Positions 1 through 10,087 of a DNA stretch of 64,000 bases are shown here, piece after piece. Origin of the DNA: Hyphomicrobiales bacterium (GTDB lineage Bacteria > Pseudomonadota > Alphaproteobacteria > MED-G09); NCBI GenBank assembly GCA_028339975.1, contig JAOLDG010000003.1, positions 1 through 64,000 of the forward strand, in the 5' to 3' direction. Both the position numbers and the translations under genes were made by a program. The notes under the pieces were generated by a model that did no database searches, was not told the origin of the DNA, and saw only the letters and a program-made list of their open reading frames with translations. How positions within the stretch are numbered: the stretch's first letter is position 1; every line of letters starts with the position of its first letter.

Positions 1-5
1 TTTCT

Positions 6-509
6 GTGATTGCTAAAAAAGACGACTTAATTCGTATTGGCGCTATTTTAGGGGCCAAAGGTCTAAAGGGAGAGGTATTAGTTAAATATTTCTCAGAAAA
101 CTTCTCTGCTTTTAAAAATTATTCGTATTTTTTTATTGGTAATATTAATAATAAATTTACCGTAACTAATTTTTCTATCCGTAAAGAAAATATATCAGTA
201 AGTCTAAAGCAAATTAATAATAGGACCGATGCCGAAAAGCTTAAGGGACAAGAAATTTTTATTGAGAAAATTCAATTAAAGGATCTTGAGGGAGATGAGT
301 GGTATCATCAAGATCTAATAGGGCTTGATGTTGAATTATCTTCAGGTAAAAAAATAGGTATTATTGAAGCTATTTATAATTTTGGGGCAGGTGATATTGT
401 GGAAATTAAATTAATTAATAATAAAACTGAAATGATGCCTTTCAATAAAGATTTTGTTTTAGAAATTATTATAAATGATAAGATAATTGTTTTAGATTTG
501 GAAAATTAA
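6..509 (+). CDS. rimM: Ribosome maturation factor RimM
   Basis: RimM binds ribosomal protein S19 and assists late assembly of the 30S head. The 167-residue protein has the family's two parts: an N-terminal barrel opening with RIGAILGAKGLKGEV (residues about 10-24) and a C-terminal PRC-barrel beginning at WYHQDLIG (99-106). The length is normal for the family. The start used is GTG at base 6; because only five bases precede it, an upstream start outside the window cannot be excluded. The stop abuts the trmD start directly, as in the usual rpsP-rimM-trmD-rplS operon. Confidence 0.93.
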   Translation: MIAKKDDLIRIGAILGAKGLKGEVLVKYFSENFSAFKNYSYFFIGNINNKFTVTNFSIRKENISVSLKQINNRTDAEKLKGQEIFIEKIQLKDLEGDEWYHQDLIGLDVELSSGKKIGIIEAIYNFGAGDIVEIKLINNKTEMMPFNKDFVLEIIINDKIIVLDLEN

Positions 510-1202
510 ATGGCTTGGAACGTCGATATATTAACACTATACCCTGACATGTTTCCTGGATATCTCAATCAAAGCTTATCCGGGAAAGCTTTAAAAGAAA
601 ATATTTGGAGTTTAAAAGTCCACGATATAAGGGATTATGGTTTAGGAAAACATAATACCGTCGATGGTAAACCCGCAGGTGGCGGGCCTGGAATGGTTCT
701 CAGGGCAGATGTTTTAGATGATGCTATTGAAAATAGTCTAAGTAAAAAAAATAGGATTATTTATTTTTCACCGAAAGGAAAACAATTAACTCAAGATAGG
801 GTCAAGGAATTTTCCTTAAGTGAAGGAGTTTCAATTTTGTGCGGTCATTTTGAAGGAATTGATCAAAGAATTATTGAAAAATATGATATGGAAGAAATTT
901 CAATGGGTGACTTCATTCTGTCCGGTGGTGAAGTGGCTGCAATGGCTTTTTTAGATTCGGTTATTCGGTTATTGCCCAATACAATCGGTAACATCGAATC
1001 GACTACAATTGAAAGTTTTTCTAATGGACTTTTGGAGTATCCGCAATACACCAAACCCAATGAGTTTGATAATATAAAAATACCAGAAATATTATTGTCA
1101 GGGAATCATAAGGCGATCGAAGAATGGCGTCAAAACCAATCGATAGATTTAACAAAAAAAAGAAGACCAGATCTTATTTTGAAAAAAAAAGATAAAATAT
1201 AA
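510..1202 (+). CDS. trmD: tRNA (guanine-N1-)-methyltransferase TrmD
   Basis: TrmD methylates G37 of tRNAs with SAM and so protects reading frame. The trefoil-knot SPOUT domain is clear: NTVDGKPAGGGPGMVLR at about 49-65, CGHFEGIDQR at 111-120 and GDFILSGGE at 133-141 form the SAM pocket and active site. The C-terminal part carries the usual GLLEYPQYTKP stretch. Its ATG follows the rimM stop with no gap, indicating translational coupling. At 230 residues the length is typical. Confidence 0.97.
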   Translation: MAWNVDILTLYPDMFPGYLNQSLSGKALKENIWSLKVHDIRDYGLGKHNTVDGKPAGGGPGMVLRADVLDDAIENSLSKKNRIIYFSPKGKQLTQDRVKEFSLSEGVSILCGHFEGIDQRIIEKYDMEEISMGDFILSGGEVAAMAFLDSVIRLLPNTIGNIESTTIESFSNGLLEYPQYTKPNEFDNIKIPEILLSGNHKAIEEWRQNQSIDLTKKRRPDLILKKKDKI

Positions 1203-1221
1203 TAAAAATAGGGTGACTTAT

Positions 1222-1245
1222 GGTCAATGTCTGTGCTAATTGACC
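1222..1245 (+). promoter_or_regulatory. Hairpin in the trmD-rplS spacer
   Basis: A perfect 7-bp inverted repeat, GGTCAAT (1222-1228) and ATTGACC (1239-1245), flanks a 10-nt loop in the short spacer before the L19 gene. No T-run follows directly, so a terminator is unlikely. An RNA leader for L19 or an mRNA processing site is possible, but this is inference from position and pairing only. Confidence 0.4.
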
Positions 1246-1293
1246 TATCTCGATTAAAAAAATAATTTTTTAATATAAACAAAGTTGAATGTT

Positions 1294-1713
1294 ATGAATA
1301 TAGTTGAATCATTAGAAGCAAAGCATGTTGCTGAGTTAACAAAAGATAAAGTTATTCCAGATTTTCGTCCTGGTGATACTCTTAAAGTTAATGTACGTAT
1401 AAAAGAAGGCGAACGTCAGAGGCTTCAGGCCTATGAAGGTGTTTGTATTTCACGTTCAGGAAAAAGTTTAAATCAGAACTTTACTGTAAGAAAGATTTCT
1501 TACGGCGAGGGTGTTGAGAGAGTATTTTCTCTTTACGGTCCTTCGGTTGATTCAATTGAAGTTGTTAGATCGGGTAGAGTTCGAAGATCGAAATTATACT
1601 ATTTAAGAACTCGAAGGGGTAAGTCTGCTAGAATTACTGAGCGTAAGACCTATACGTCTAAAAAGGCTTCTAAAGTGTCTGATAATTCCGAAGCTTCTCA
1701 AAGCGACTCCTAG
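1294..1713 (+). CDS. rplS: 50S ribosomal protein L19
   Basis: L19 sits at the 30S-50S interface. The family body is obvious: [16 protein letters not shown], then [31 protein letters not shown] and the basic [11 protein letters not shown] segment. The frame could open at a TTG at 1285, but the ATG at 1294 gives MNIVESLEA, which matches the usual L19 amino terminus, so it was chosen (139 residues). The last 20 or so residues form a Ser/Lys-rich tail beyond the conserved domain, a common variable extension. It is the third gene of the rimM-trmD-rplS unit. Confidence 0.95.
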   Translation: MNIVESLEAKHVAELTKDKVIPDFRPGDTLKVNVRIKEGERQRLQAYEGVCISRSGKSLNQNFTVRKISYGEGVERVFSLYGPSVDSIEVVRSGRVRRSKLYYLRTRRGKSARITERKTYTSKKASKVSDNSEASQSDS

Positions 1714-1742
1714 CATATATACTCCTTATATAGAGGGGCATT

Positions 1743-3149
1743 ATGTCTGAACCTAAAACAATATATGATAAAATATGGGAATCGCATCTCGCTTATGAGG
1801 GAGATGGAGATTGTCTTTTATACATAGATCGTCATTTGATACACGAGGTAACTAGTCCTCAGGCTTTTGAGGGTTTAAGAATGTCAAATCGAAAGGTTAG
1901 ACAGCCATCAAATGCTTTAGCAGTTGCTGATCATAATATCCCAACCACAGATAGATCTCTTGGTATTGGGGATAAGGAATCAGAGATACAAATTCAAACA
2001 TTAGAAGATAATTGTAAAGAATTTGGTATTGAATATATAAAAACTAGCGATAAGAGGCAGGGTATAGTTCATATAATAGGGCCTGAGCAAGGATTTACTC
2101 TTCCAGGCTTAACTATTGTTTGTGGTGATAGTCATACTTCAACCCACGGAGCATTTGGCGCATTGGCGCATGGTATTGGTACATCTGAGGTTGAGCATGT
2201 TCTTGCGACACAAACGCTAATTCAAAAGAAAGCTAAGAATTTTCAAGTAAAAATTAACGGAGCTTGCAAAGATAGTGTAACCGCAAAAGATCTTGCACTT
2301 TCTGTTATAGGTGCAATTGGGACGGCCGGTGGAACTGGATATGTGATTGAATATACTGGAGAAGCAGTTACTTCCCTTAGCGTTGAAGGAAGAATGACTT
2401 TATGTAATTTAACAATCGAGGCTGGCGCCAGAGCTGGATTAGTCTGTCCTGATGAAAAAACATTTGAATATTTAAAAGGTAGGCCAATGTCACCCAAGGG
2501 AAATGAATGGGACTTAGCTGTAGAATATTGGAAAACATTATCGAGTGATAGTGGAGCGTTTTACGATAAAACTATCGAAATAGATGCAGGTAATCTTACT
2601 CCGCTAGTAACATGGGGAACTAGTCCAGAAGATGTTATATCTATCGATGGTAATATTCCCAATTTAGAAGATATCAAAGACGATTCTAAAAGGAGTGCGG
2701 TTAAAAGATCACTTGATTATATGAATCTTATTCCCGGATCACCTATAAAAGGAGTTCCTATAGATAGAGTTTTTATTGGGTCATGTACAAATGGACGTAT
2801 TGAGGACCTGAGGGAAGCGGCTTCTATTTTACCAGGAAAAAAAGTTTCAGAAAAAGTTACGGCAATGGTTGTTCCTGGTTCGGGTTTAGTAAAAGAACAG
2901 GCCGAAGAAGAAGGTTTGGATCAGATATTTATAGAAGCGGGCTTTGAGTGGCGTGAACCAGGATGTTCAATGTGTTTGGCCATGAATGCAGATAAATTAT
3001 TACCAAAAGAAAGATGTGCTTCGACCTCAAATAGAAACTTCGAAGGTAGGCAAGGCCGTGAAGGACGCACTCATCTTGTCAGTCCAAAAATGGCAGCAGC
3101 AGCAGCCATTGCAGGTTGCTTGACAGACGTAAGAGAGATGGCGATTTAA
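1743..3149 (+). CDS. leuC: 3-isopropylmalate dehydratase large subunit LeuC
   Basis: LeuC with LeuD isomerises 2-isopropylmalate to 3-isopropylmalate in leucine synthesis. It is an aconitase-family protein of 468 residues. The [4Fe-4S] ligands are Cys348 in GSCTNGR and Cys408 and Cys411 in PGCSMC. The substrate-site segment [14 protein letters not shown] lies at about 126-139. A good ribosome site (GAGGGG) precedes the ATG. The LeuD gene starts one base after the stop, as expected for a two-subunit enzyme. Confidence 0.97.
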   Translation: MSEPKTIYDKIWESHLAYEGDGDCLLYIDRHLIHEVTSPQAFEGLRMSNRKVRQPSNALAVADHNIPTTDRSLGIGDKESEIQIQTLEDNCKEFGIEYIKTSDKRQGIVHIIGPEQGFTLPGLTIVCGDSHTSTHGAFGALAHGIGTSEVEHVLATQTLIQKKAKNFQVKINGACKDSVTAKDLALSVIGAIGTAGGTGYVIEYTGEAVTSLSVEGRMTLCNLTIEAGARAGLVCPDEKTFEYLKGRPMSPKGNEWDLAVEYWKTLSSDSGAFYDKTIEIDAGNLTPLVTWGTSPEDVISIDGNIPNLEDIKDDSKRSAVKRSLDYMNLIPGSPIKGVPIDRVFIGSCTNGRIEDLREAASILPGKKVSEKVTAMVVPGSGLVKEQAEEEGLDQIFIEAGFEWREPGCSMCLAMNADKLLPKERCASTSNRNFEGRQGREGRTHLVSPKMAAAAAIAGCLTDVREMAI

Positions 3150-3150
3150 A

Positions 3151-3783
3151 ATGGATAAGTTTTCTTCAGTTAAGGGCATAGCTGCTCCCATGATAAATAA
3201 ATCAGGGAACCAATTAAGTTTAATGATGAATATTGATACTGATATGATAATTCCAAAGCAGTTTTTAAAAACAATTAAACGTTCTGGTTTAGGTAAGAAT
3301 CTTTTTGATGAAATGCGTTACGACTCTAATGGTAACGAGATCGATACCTTTATTTTAAATAAAGAACCATTTAGAGATGCAAAAATATTAATTGCTGGAA
3401 AAAACTTTGGGTGTGGATCCAGTCGTGAGCATGCACCATGGTCAATACTTGATTTTGGTATCAAAGTTATAATAGCACCTTCTTTTGCTGATATTTTTTT
3501 TAATAATTCTTTTAAAAACGGAATTCTTCCGATCAAGATGGATGAGGATATTATCAACTCAATAATAGATGAATCAATGCAAGGAGAGCATTTAGAGATA
3601 AATTTAGTTGATCAAGAAATTATTCTCAAGAATCGAAAAATAAATTTTGATGTGGATTCGGTCAATAAGGATTGTTTAATTAAAGGACTAGATGATATCG
3701 GTTCTACTTTAGAAAAATCCTCCTATATCGATGAATTTGAAATTGAGAATGCCAATAAGCGTCCTTGGAATATCCCAAGATAA
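3151..3783 (+). CDS. leuD: 3-isopropylmalate dehydratase small subunit LeuD
   Basis: This is the swivel domain that completes the LeuCD isomerase. Recognisable segments are DTDMIIPKQFLKTI (about 29-42) and the active-site loop NFGCGSSREHAPW (85-97). At 210 residues it has the normal bacterial length. It is coupled to leuC by a one-base gap and followed after 12 bases by leuB, whose ribosome site (GAGGTG) overlaps the end of this gene. Confidence 0.97.
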   Translation: MDKFSSVKGIAAPMINKSGNQLSLMMNIDTDMIIPKQFLKTIKRSGLGKNLFDEMRYDSNGNEIDTFILNKEPFRDAKILIAGKNFGCGSSREHAPWSILDFGIKVIIAPSFADIFFNNSFKNGILPIKMDEDIINSIIDESMQGEHLEINLVDQEIILKNRKINFDVDSVNKDCLIKGLDDIGSTLEKSSYIDEFEIENANKRPWNIPR

Positions 3784-3795
3784 GAGGTGTAAAAA

Positions 3796-4899
3796 ATGTC
3801 TAATAAAATTTTAATTTTACCCGGTGATGGAATCGGACCTGAGGTTATGAAAGAAGTAACTCGAATAATAGAATGGTTTAATGAAAATAAGGGATTCAAT
3901 GCTGAGTTTGAATTTGATGAGGTTGGCGGAACTTCATACGATTTAAATGGAACTGCTATTTCAGAAAACGCCATGAAATTAGCAAAACAATCAGATGCAG
4001 TACTATTTGGTGCTGTTGGCGGACCCAAATGGGATGATGTTGAATATGAAAATAGACCTGAGGCAGGTCTTTTGCGCTTAAGAAAAGATCTAGATTTATT
4101 TGCCAATCTTAGGCCTGCAATTTGTTTTCCTGCTCTAGTTGATGCATCGGCATTAAAAAGAGAAATTATTGAAGGACTTGATATAGTTATAGTAAGAGAG
4201 CTCACTGGAGGAATTTATTTTGGAGAGCCTAGAGGCATTGAAGATCTTGGTTCAGGTAATAGGCGTGGAGTTAATACCCAGGTTTACGAAACTTGGGAAA
4301 TAAAGCGAATAGCCGCAGTTGCTTTTGAGCTTGCCAAAAAAAGAAATAATAAAGTTACCTCATCTGAAAAAAGAAATGTTATGGAATCAGGATTATTATG
4401 GAATGAAGAAGTAACTAAACTTCACAAAGAAAAATATTCCGATGTCGAGCTAGAGCATATGCTAGCGGATAATTGTGGAATGCAGCTTGTTAGATGGCCA
4501 AAACAATTTGATGTCATTGTTACAGATAATTTGTTTGGCGACATGCTATCAGACGTTGCGGCAATGCTAACTGGATCTCTTGGTATGCTCCCATCTGCTT
4601 CTCTTGGTAAATCAGATAATGGTACTTTTAAGAATGCCCTTTATGAACCAGTACATGGTTCAGCACCTGATATTGAAGGACAAGGAATAGCAAATCCGCT
4701 TGCTTCTATTTTATCTTTTGCAATGGCATTAAGGTATAGTTTTTCTATGGAAAAAGATGCAGACCTTCTTGAAAAGGCAATTTCTAATGTTTTAGATTCC
4801 GGATTGAGAACTAAGGATATTTCGACAAAAGGTAGTAGTATTATCTCAACAGTTGAGATGGGTGATGCAGTAATATCTGCACTTAATGATTTAATTTAG
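3796..4899 (+). CDS. leuB: 3-isopropylmalate dehydrogenase LeuB
   Basis: LeuB oxidatively decarboxylates 3-isopropylmalate with NAD+ to give 2-ketoisocaproate. The 367-residue protein shows the beta-decarboxylating dehydrogenase signatures: [10 protein letters not shown] at the N terminus, GAVGGPKWD (72-80), the Arg-rich substrate segment [21 protein letters not shown] (about 87-107), [14 protein letters not shown] (134-147) and [14 protein letters not shown] toward the C terminus. The isopropylmalate-specific LLRLRK loop separates it from isocitrate dehydrogenase. It is third in leuCDB-asd. Confidence 0.97.
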   Translation: MSNKILILPGDGIGPEVMKEVTRIIEWFNENKGFNAEFEFDEVGGTSYDLNGTAISENAMKLAKQSDAVLFGAVGGPKWDDVEYENRPEAGLLRLRKDLDLFANLRPAICFPALVDASALKREIIEGLDIVIVRELTGGIYFGEPRGIEDLGSGNRRGVNTQVYETWEIKRIAAVAFELAKKRNNKVTSSEKRNVMESGLLWNEEVTKLHKEKYSDVELEHMLADNCGMQLVRWPKQFDVIVTDNLFGDMLSDVAAMLTGSLGMLPSASLGKSDNGTFKNALYEPVHGSAPDIEGQGIANPLASILSFAMALRYSFSMEKDADLLEKAISNVLDSGLRTKDISTKGSSIISTVEMGDAVISALNDLI

Positions 4900-4908
4900 G
4901 AGCTAAGG

Positions 4909-5925
4909 ATGGGAATTAATAAGCTAGCAGTAGTAGGTGCAACAGGAAATGTTGGCAGAGAAATGCTCAATATTCTATCTGAAAGAAATTTTCCATGTGA
5001 AGAAGTTATTGCACTTGCCTCAGAGAGAAGTGAGGGAGATGCAGTTCCTTTTGGAAAAAAAGAATTAATTGTTCAGAGTTTATCTAGCTATGATTTTTCT
5101 GAAACAACCATTGCTCTTTTTTCAGCAGGAGGTGCAATATCTGAAGTTTATGCTCCAATAGCTGCAGAACAAGGTTGTATTGTTATCGATAATTCATCAA
5201 AATTCAGAATGGATAATGATGTTCCTCTTATAGTGCCGGAGGTAAACATAGAAATGCTGGAGCACTTCAGAACCACTAATATTATTGCAAATCCAAATTG
5301 CTCAACTATTCAAATGGTTGTTGCTTTAAAGCCTTTAGAGGATTTAGCTTCAATTAATCGTATAAATGTCTCCACCTATCAATCAACTTCCGGAGCTGGG
5401 AAAGTTGCAATGGAAGAGCTTTTTAATCAAACTAAAGGAATTTTTTCCAACGAAGAGGTTGAACCGGATAGCTTTACCAAACAGATCTCGTTTAATGTTA
5501 TTCCTCAGATAGGCTCTTTTTTAGATAATGGAAGTACTGAAGAAGAACAAAAGATGATAAATGAAACTAAGAAGATAATGAGGCCCGATATTCTTGTTAA
5601 TGCGACTTGCGTAAGGGTCCCGACTTTTATAGGCCATGCGGAGTCAATTAATTTAGAATTTGACTCACCAATATCTGAAGATGAGGCCCGAGAAGTTTTA
5701 GAGCAAGCTAGTGGGTGCACTGTTTATGATGAAAGGGAGGACGGTGGTTATTCTACGCCAGTTGATTCTGCTGGAAATGATGCAACTTATATTTCAAGAA
5801 TAAGAAGAGATGAGACAGTCGATTATGGTCTTAATTTATGGGTTGTTTCTGATAATCTTAGAAAAGGTGCTGCCCTAAACGCAATTCAAATTGCTGAAGC
5901 AGTCAATGAAGATTATCTTTATTAA
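4909..5925 (+). CDS. asd: Aspartate-semialdehyde dehydrogenase
   Basis: It reduces aspartyl phosphate to aspartate semialdehyde with NADPH, feeding lysine, threonine, methionine and diaminopimelate synthesis. The Rossmann motif VGATGNVGREM is at residues 9-19 and the catalytic Cys131 lies in NPNCSTIQ. RVPTFIGHAESINLEF near residue 235 supplies the catalytic histidine region. The length (338) is normal. It closes the leu operon, a common alphaproteobacterial arrangement. Its last four bases overlap the end of the convergent DUF429 gene. Confidence 0.96.
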   Translation: MGINKLAVVGATGNVGREMLNILSERNFPCEEVIALASERSEGDAVPFGKKELIVQSLSSYDFSETTIALFSAGGAISEVYAPIAAEQGCIVIDNSSKFRMDNDVPLIVPEVNIEMLEHFRTTNIIANPNCSTIQMVVALKPLEDLASINRINVSTYQSTSGAGKVAMEELFNQTKGIFSNEEVEPDSFTKQISFNVIPQIGSFLDNGSTEEEQKMINETKKIMRPDILVNATCVRVPTFIGHAESINLEFDSPISEDEAREVLEQASGCTVYDEREDGGYSTPVDSAGNDATYISRIRRDETVDYGLNLWVVSDNLRKGAALNAIQIAEAVNEDYLY

Positions 5926-6638
5926 ATTTTCATTTGCATGATAATACCTTCGTCATCCTTAATTTTTTTATCTGGAATATTAATTTCCTGACCTTTAGCT
6001 GCCCTTATTGCAGACCAGAAAAGTGAACAGGAATCAATAAAATCATCATTTTTATAAAAACTATTTTTTTGGTTAATAAACTTATTTATAAACTTCTTAT
6101 CAAAACCATTTTTAACTAATAAATTAATTCTTTCCTTAATTCCCTCCGGAGTACTTTTTTTAGTCTCAACTGCTTCACCTTTCATTACTTGAAATATTAT
6201 TTCTGGGTGAGATTCAAATATCTTTGGTCTATCTTTTATTTTTAAAAAATTATCTACTTCTTTGATTTTTTTAAATAAGAACCAACTTTGTTTTGAAAGG
6301 CCCATTCCGTGGGCTTTATTAATTATATTTGCTTCTTGGTATTCTTTAGCATTCAAAGCCATTCTTGAAGGTGAATTAAATATACTAGACTTATTTTTTA
6401 AAAGCATTCCTCTTGCTTCGCGATCAACTACTCTACCGCCCTTATATAATTTTTTGTCTAATCCAATTGGCATATCTACTAAAATTAAGTCGAATTTTCT
6501 CTCGATTACTTCCTCGAATTTATTAAAAATATCAAATTTGGGTTTTTTTGTATTGTTTGTATCTGAGCTAACGCAAACCCATCCACCTTTTGAGCCATCG
6601 ATACCAGCTATTAATTTATTTTGATTATTTTCTTTCAT
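5922..6638 (-). CDS. DUF429 domain protein of unknown function
   Basis: A 238-residue protein resembling the DUF429 family, which is thought to have an RNase H-like fold but no firm biochemical role. Seen directly: the N-terminal IAGIDGSKGGWVC with a conserved Asp, then LVDMPIGLD, the GGRVVDREARGML segment, and FESHPEIIFQ near the middle, all typical of the family and consistent with an acidic metal site. It is transcribed toward asd (the two stops overlap by four bases) and divergently from sdhC. Nothing nearby suggests a specific function. Confidence 0.75.
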   Translation of the reverse strand: MKENNQNKLIAGIDGSKGGWVCVSSDTNNTKKPKFDIFNKFEEVIERKFDLILVDMPIGLDKKLYKGGRVVDREARGMLLKNKSSIFNSPSRMALNAKEYQEANIINKAHGMGLSKQSWFLFKKIKEVDNFLKIKDRPKIFESHPEIIFQVMKGEAVETKKSTPEGIKERINLLVKNGFDKKFINKFINQKNSFYKNDDFIDSCSLFWSAIRAAKGQEINIPDKKIKDDEGIIMQMKI

Positions 6639-6713
6639 AATTTTGTTTACACTATAAGCGTAACACCATAAAAATTATTATCTTTGATGCTATCTAGAGA
6701 GTATAATCTAAGA

Positions 6714-7103
6714 ATGACAAATAAAAATAAAATAAAGACTTCGGTCAGGCCATTGTCACCTCATTTACAAATTTATAGACCATCCTTTACTATGATGATG
6801 TCTATAATGCATAGAATATCAGGAGTTATACTCTATTTTGGGAGCTTTTTATTATTGGCTTGGTATATTTCTATTGTACTTGGGCCTGAGGTATATCAAT
6901 TACTGAATACATTATTTTCTTTTTTTATTATTAAGGTTGCTTTGTTCCTTTTTACATGGATTTTTTTCCACCATCTTTTTGGTGGGATACGACATTTTAT
7001 TTGGGACACAGGAAGAGGTTTTGGTTTAAATAGTATTGAGTGGCTGGCAAGACTGACTGCCATTTTATCCTTTCTTTCAACATTAATAATTTGGTTTCTA
7101 TAG
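6714..7103 (+). CDS. sdhC: Succinate dehydrogenase cytochrome b556 subunit SdhC
   Basis: SdhC is a membrane anchor of complex II that helps bind haem b and ubiquinone. The N terminus RPLSPHLQIYRP followed by MMMSIMHRISGV is the family signature, and HHLFGGIRHFIWD carries the likely haem-ligand histidine. Three hydrophobic helices are visible. The frame also opens at a TTG at 6684 and an ATG at 6687, but the ATG at 6714 gives the family-like start (129 residues). A TATAAT at 6702-6707 sits only six bases before it, raising the possibility of a leaderless message. It is first in sdhCDAB. Confidence 0.9.
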   Translation: MTNKNKIKTSVRPLSPHLQIYRPSFTMMMSIMHRISGVILYFGSFLLLAWYISIVLGPEVYQLLNTLFSFFIIKVALFLFTWIFFHHLFGGIRHFIWDTGRGFGLNSIEWLARLTAILSFLSTLIIWFL

Positions 7104-7115
7104 GTTTTAAATATT

Positions 7116-7460
7116 ATGAATAATCGTCATTCAGAAGGAACTCACCATTTTATTTTGCAAAGATTGACTGCAATAATTAATCTTTTTTTAGGTGTTTATG
7201 TATTTAATTTTTTTATTAAAAGTGTCGAGGATTCGCATTCTTCAGTAATCGAAGGTTTGGGCAACAATTTTTCTTGGCTAATTATAACAATTTTTACCTT
7301 ATCAATGTGTTATCATATGTGGATTGGTTTTAATCACATTTTAGATGATTATGTTGATGAAGTTAAGGCCAGAAGCTTATTAGGTAATTTGAATTCTATT
7401 GTGGTCGTTATTGTCGCATTGGCAACTACTCTTTCAATGATTATGGTTAGTTTTTTTTAA
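7116..7460 (+). CDS. sdhD: Succinate dehydrogenase membrane anchor SdhD
   Basis: This is the second membrane subunit of complex II, 114 residues with three predicted transmembrane helices. Seen in the sequence: HHFILQRLTAIINLFLG at the N terminus, with the Ser/Arg-type quinone-site region, and MCYHMWIGFNHILDDYV in the second helix, containing the usual haem-ligand histidine and the conserved Asp-Tyr. It lies 12 bases after sdhC and 27 before sdhA. Confidence 0.92.
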   Translation: MNNRHSEGTHHFILQRLTAIINLFLGVYVFNFFIKSVEDSHSSVIEGLGNNFSWLIITIFTLSMCYHMWIGFNHILDDYVDEVKARSLLGNLNSIVVVIVALATTLSMIMVSFF

Positions 7461-7487
7461 GTTAATTTAAAATAAGATTGGAAAAAA

Positions 7488-9278
7488 ATGTCAGATTATA
7501 AATTTACAGATCATGAATACGACGTTGTTGTTGTTGGAGCAGGCGGTGCAGGACTAAGAGCAACTTTAGGTGCTGCCGAAGGTGGACTAAAAACTGCATG
7601 TATTTCAAAAGTTTTTCCTACTCGTAGTCATACGGTGGCTGCCCAGGGCGGTATATCTGCTGCACTAGGAAATCTTGGAGAGGATGATTGGCGTTGGCAT
7701 ATGTATGATACCGTTAAGGGTGCAGATTGGTTGGGTGATCAAGATGCAATTGAATACTTATGCAAGAATTCTGCAAAAGCAGTTTATGAGCTAGAGCACT
7801 TTGGTGTCCCATTTTCTAGAACTGAAGATGGTAAGATCTACCAAAGGCCATTTGGTGGGATGACAACTGAATATGGTGAAGGGCCTCCAGCTCAAAGAAC
7901 TTGTGCTGCTGCAGATAGAACCGGACATGCAATTCTTCATACGCTTTATGGAAAATCTATAAGTGCATCAGCTGACTTTTTTATTGAATATTTTGCAATT
8001 GATTTAATTATGGCTCCAACCGGCGAATGTGTTGGTGTGGTTGCTTTGTGTATGGAAGATGGATCATTACATAGGTTCAGATCCTCACAAACTATATTGG
8101 CCACTGGTGGTTATGGAAGAGCTTATTTTTCTGCTACTTCTGCTCATACTTGTACTGGCGATGGCTCAGCAATGGTTCTTCGTGCAGGACTTCCATTGCA
8201 AGACATGGAGTTTGTTCAGTTTCATCCAACTGGAATTTATGGTGCAGGTTGTTTAATTACTGAGGGTTCTCGTGGAGAGGGTGGATACCTAGTTAACTCT
8301 GAGGGCGAACGCTTTATGGAGAGGTATGCCCCTAAAGCAAAAGATTTAGCCTCAAGAGATGTTGTTTCACGTGCTATGACCGTTGAAATATTAGAAGGAA
8401 GAGGTGTTGGTCCAGAAAAGGATCATATTTTCCTTCACTTAGATCATATTGATCCAGCCATTCTTGCAGAAAGATTGCCCGGTATATCAGAATCTGCAAA
8501 AGTTTTTGCTGGTGTTGATGTAACTAAAGAACCAATTCCTGTTTTGCCTACTGTTCATTATAATATGGGCGGAATTCCAACAAATTATATGGGTGAGGTT
8601 CTTAACCCAACCCCTGAAGACGAAGATAATATTGTACAAGGATTAATGGCTGTAGGTGAATCGGCATGTGCATCAGTACATGGTGCAAACAGGTTAGGTT
8701 CAAATTCACTTATAGATTTGGTTGTTTTGGGAAGAGCCGCAGCCATAAGGTGCACCGAAACCGTTAAAACAGGAATTTTCGATTTAGAATTTCCAAAAGA
8801 TGCTGGACAAAATTCAATTGATAGGCTTGATAAGTTCAGAAATTCAAATGGGTCGACGCCAACCTCTGAATTAAGGCTAAGTATGCAAAAAGCTATGCAA
8901 AATAATTGTGCAGTTTTTAGAACTGATGAGGTTTTAAAAGAAGGTCGAGTGCTCATTAATAAAGTATTTGAAAATATGTCAGATATTGGAATAAAAGATA
9001 AATCTCTTATTTGGAATTCTGATCTTATTGAGACTCTCGAATTCGATAATATGATTGTCCAAGCCATAGCAACAATATCAGGTGCAGATGAAAGAACGGA
9101 ATCTAGAGGAAGTCATGCAAGAGAGGATTTTCCTGATAGGAATGATGAAGATTGGATGAAGCATACTCTTGCGTGGGTTGACGAAGATGGAAAGGTAGAT
9201 ATTTCATATAGAAAAGTTCATGACTATACACTAAGTAATGATATTGCTTATATTCCACCAAAAGAAAGGGTATACTAG
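7488..9278 (+). CDS. sdhA: Succinate dehydrogenase flavoprotein subunit SdhA
   Basis: SdhA oxidises succinate to fumarate using covalently bound FAD. The FAD-binding [12 protein letters not shown] is at about 14-25. His48 in [12 protein letters not shown] is the expected flavinylation site, and the active-site loop [11 protein letters not shown] is near residue 355. The C-terminal stretch [15 protein letters not shown] is typical. At 596 residues it has full family length, and it is the third gene of the operon. Confidence 0.98.
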   Translation: MSDYKFTDHEYDVVVVGAGGAGLRATLGAAEGGLKTACISKVFPTRSHTVAAQGGISAALGNLGEDDWRWHMYDTVKGADWLGDQDAIEYLCKNSAKAVYELEHFGVPFSRTEDGKIYQRPFGGMTTEYGEGPPAQRTCAAADRTGHAILHTLYGKSISASADFFIEYFAIDLIMAPTGECVGVVALCMEDGSLHRFRSSQTILATGGYGRAYFSATSAHTCTGDGSAMVLRAGLPLQDMEFVQFHPTGIYGAGCLITEGSRGEGGYLVNSEGERFMERYAPKAKDLASRDVVSRAMTVEILEGRGVGPEKDHIFLHLDHIDPAILAERLPGISESAKVFAGVDVTKEPIPVLPTVHYNMGGIPTNYMGEVLNPTPEDEDNIVQGLMAVGESACASVHGANRLGSNSLIDLVVLGRAAAIRCTETVKTGIFDLEFPKDAGQNSIDRLDKFRNSNGSTPTSELRLSMQKAMQNNCAVFRTDEVLKEGRVLINKVFENMSDIGIKDKSLIWNSDLIETLEFDNMIVQAIATISGADERTESRGSHAREDFPDRNDEDWMKHTLAWVDEDGKVDISYRKVHDYTLSNDIAYIPPKERVY

Positions 9279-9286
9279 GTTTTGAT

Positions 9287-10063
9287 ATGGCTGAGCTAAC
9301 ACTTCCAAAGAATTCCAGAGTTGAAAAGGGTAAGAGTTACCCTCTTGGCTTTGAATCGAAAGATAAAAAAGGTTTTTCAATATATCGTTGGAACCCTGAT
9401 GATGATGAGAATCCGCGACTTGATTATTATGAAATAGATTTATCAAAGTGTGGCCCAATGGTTCTCGATGCCATAATCAAAATTAAGAATGAAATTGACC
9501 CAACATTAACCTTTAGAAGATCTTGTCGAGAAGGTATATGCGGTTCATGCGCTATGAATATTGATGGTGTAAATACTTTAGCTTGTACAAAATCTATTAA
9601 TGATGTGAAGGGTGAGATAAAGATTAATCCACTACCCCATCAGCCTGTCGTTAAGGACTTGGTACCGGACCTAACTAATTTTTATGAACAGCATAAATCG
9701 ATTGAACCATGGCTTAAAACAAAATCATCTGCACCAGATGAGGAATGGTATCAGTCTAAGGATGATAGAGAAAAAGTTGATGGTATGTACGAATGTATAT
9801 TGTGTGCATGTTGCTCTACATCTTGCCCAAGCTACTGGTGGAGCTCTGATAAATATCTTGGCCCAGCAGCATTGCTGCAAGCACATAGATGGATTAGTGA
9901 TAGTAGGGATGATTATAAGGAAGAGCGTTTAGATGCGTTAGATGATGCATTTAAAGTATACAGCTGTCGAACTATTATGAATTGTGCGAAGGCATGTCCT
10001 AAAGGGCTTTCACCTGCAAAGGCAATTGCTGAAATAAAAAAGGAATTAGCTACGAGGAAATAA
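9287..10063 (+). CDS. sdhB: Succinate dehydrogenase iron-sulfur subunit SdhB
   Basis: SdhB carries electrons from the flavin to quinone. The [2Fe-2S] ligands are Cys80, Cys85, Cys88 and Cys100. The [4Fe-4S] and [3Fe-4S] clusters use Cys170, 173, 176 and 180 and Cys227, 233 and 237, in the motifs [11 protein letters not shown] and [11 protein letters not shown]. All expected cysteines are present in the 258 residues. The gene follows sdhA by eight bases and ends the operon. Confidence 0.98.
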   Translation: MAELTLPKNSRVEKGKSYPLGFESKDKKGFSIYRWNPDDDENPRLDYYEIDLSKCGPMVLDAIIKIKNEIDPTLTFRRSCREGICGSCAMNIDGVNTLACTKSINDVKGEIKINPLPHQPVVKDLVPDLTNFYEQHKSIEPWLKTKSSAPDEEWYQSKDDREKVDGMYECILCACCSTSCPSYWWSSDKYLGPAALLQAHRWISDSRDDYKEERLDALDDAFKVYSCRTIMNCAKACPKGLSPAKAIAEIKKELATRK

Positions 10064-10087
10064 ATTTTCTTCCCTAATTATTTATGA

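Noticed and set aside
1285-1293. TTG start giving a three-residue longer L19
   Set aside because: The ATG at 1294 gives the standard L19 N terminus.
3723-4205. 160-codon open frame opposite leuB
   Set aside because: Fully antisense to a well-conserved gene and without any family motif; a shadow frame.
8585-9067. 160-codon open frame opposite sdhA
   Set aside because: Lies inside the unmistakable sdhA coding sequence; no recognisable motif or ribosome site.
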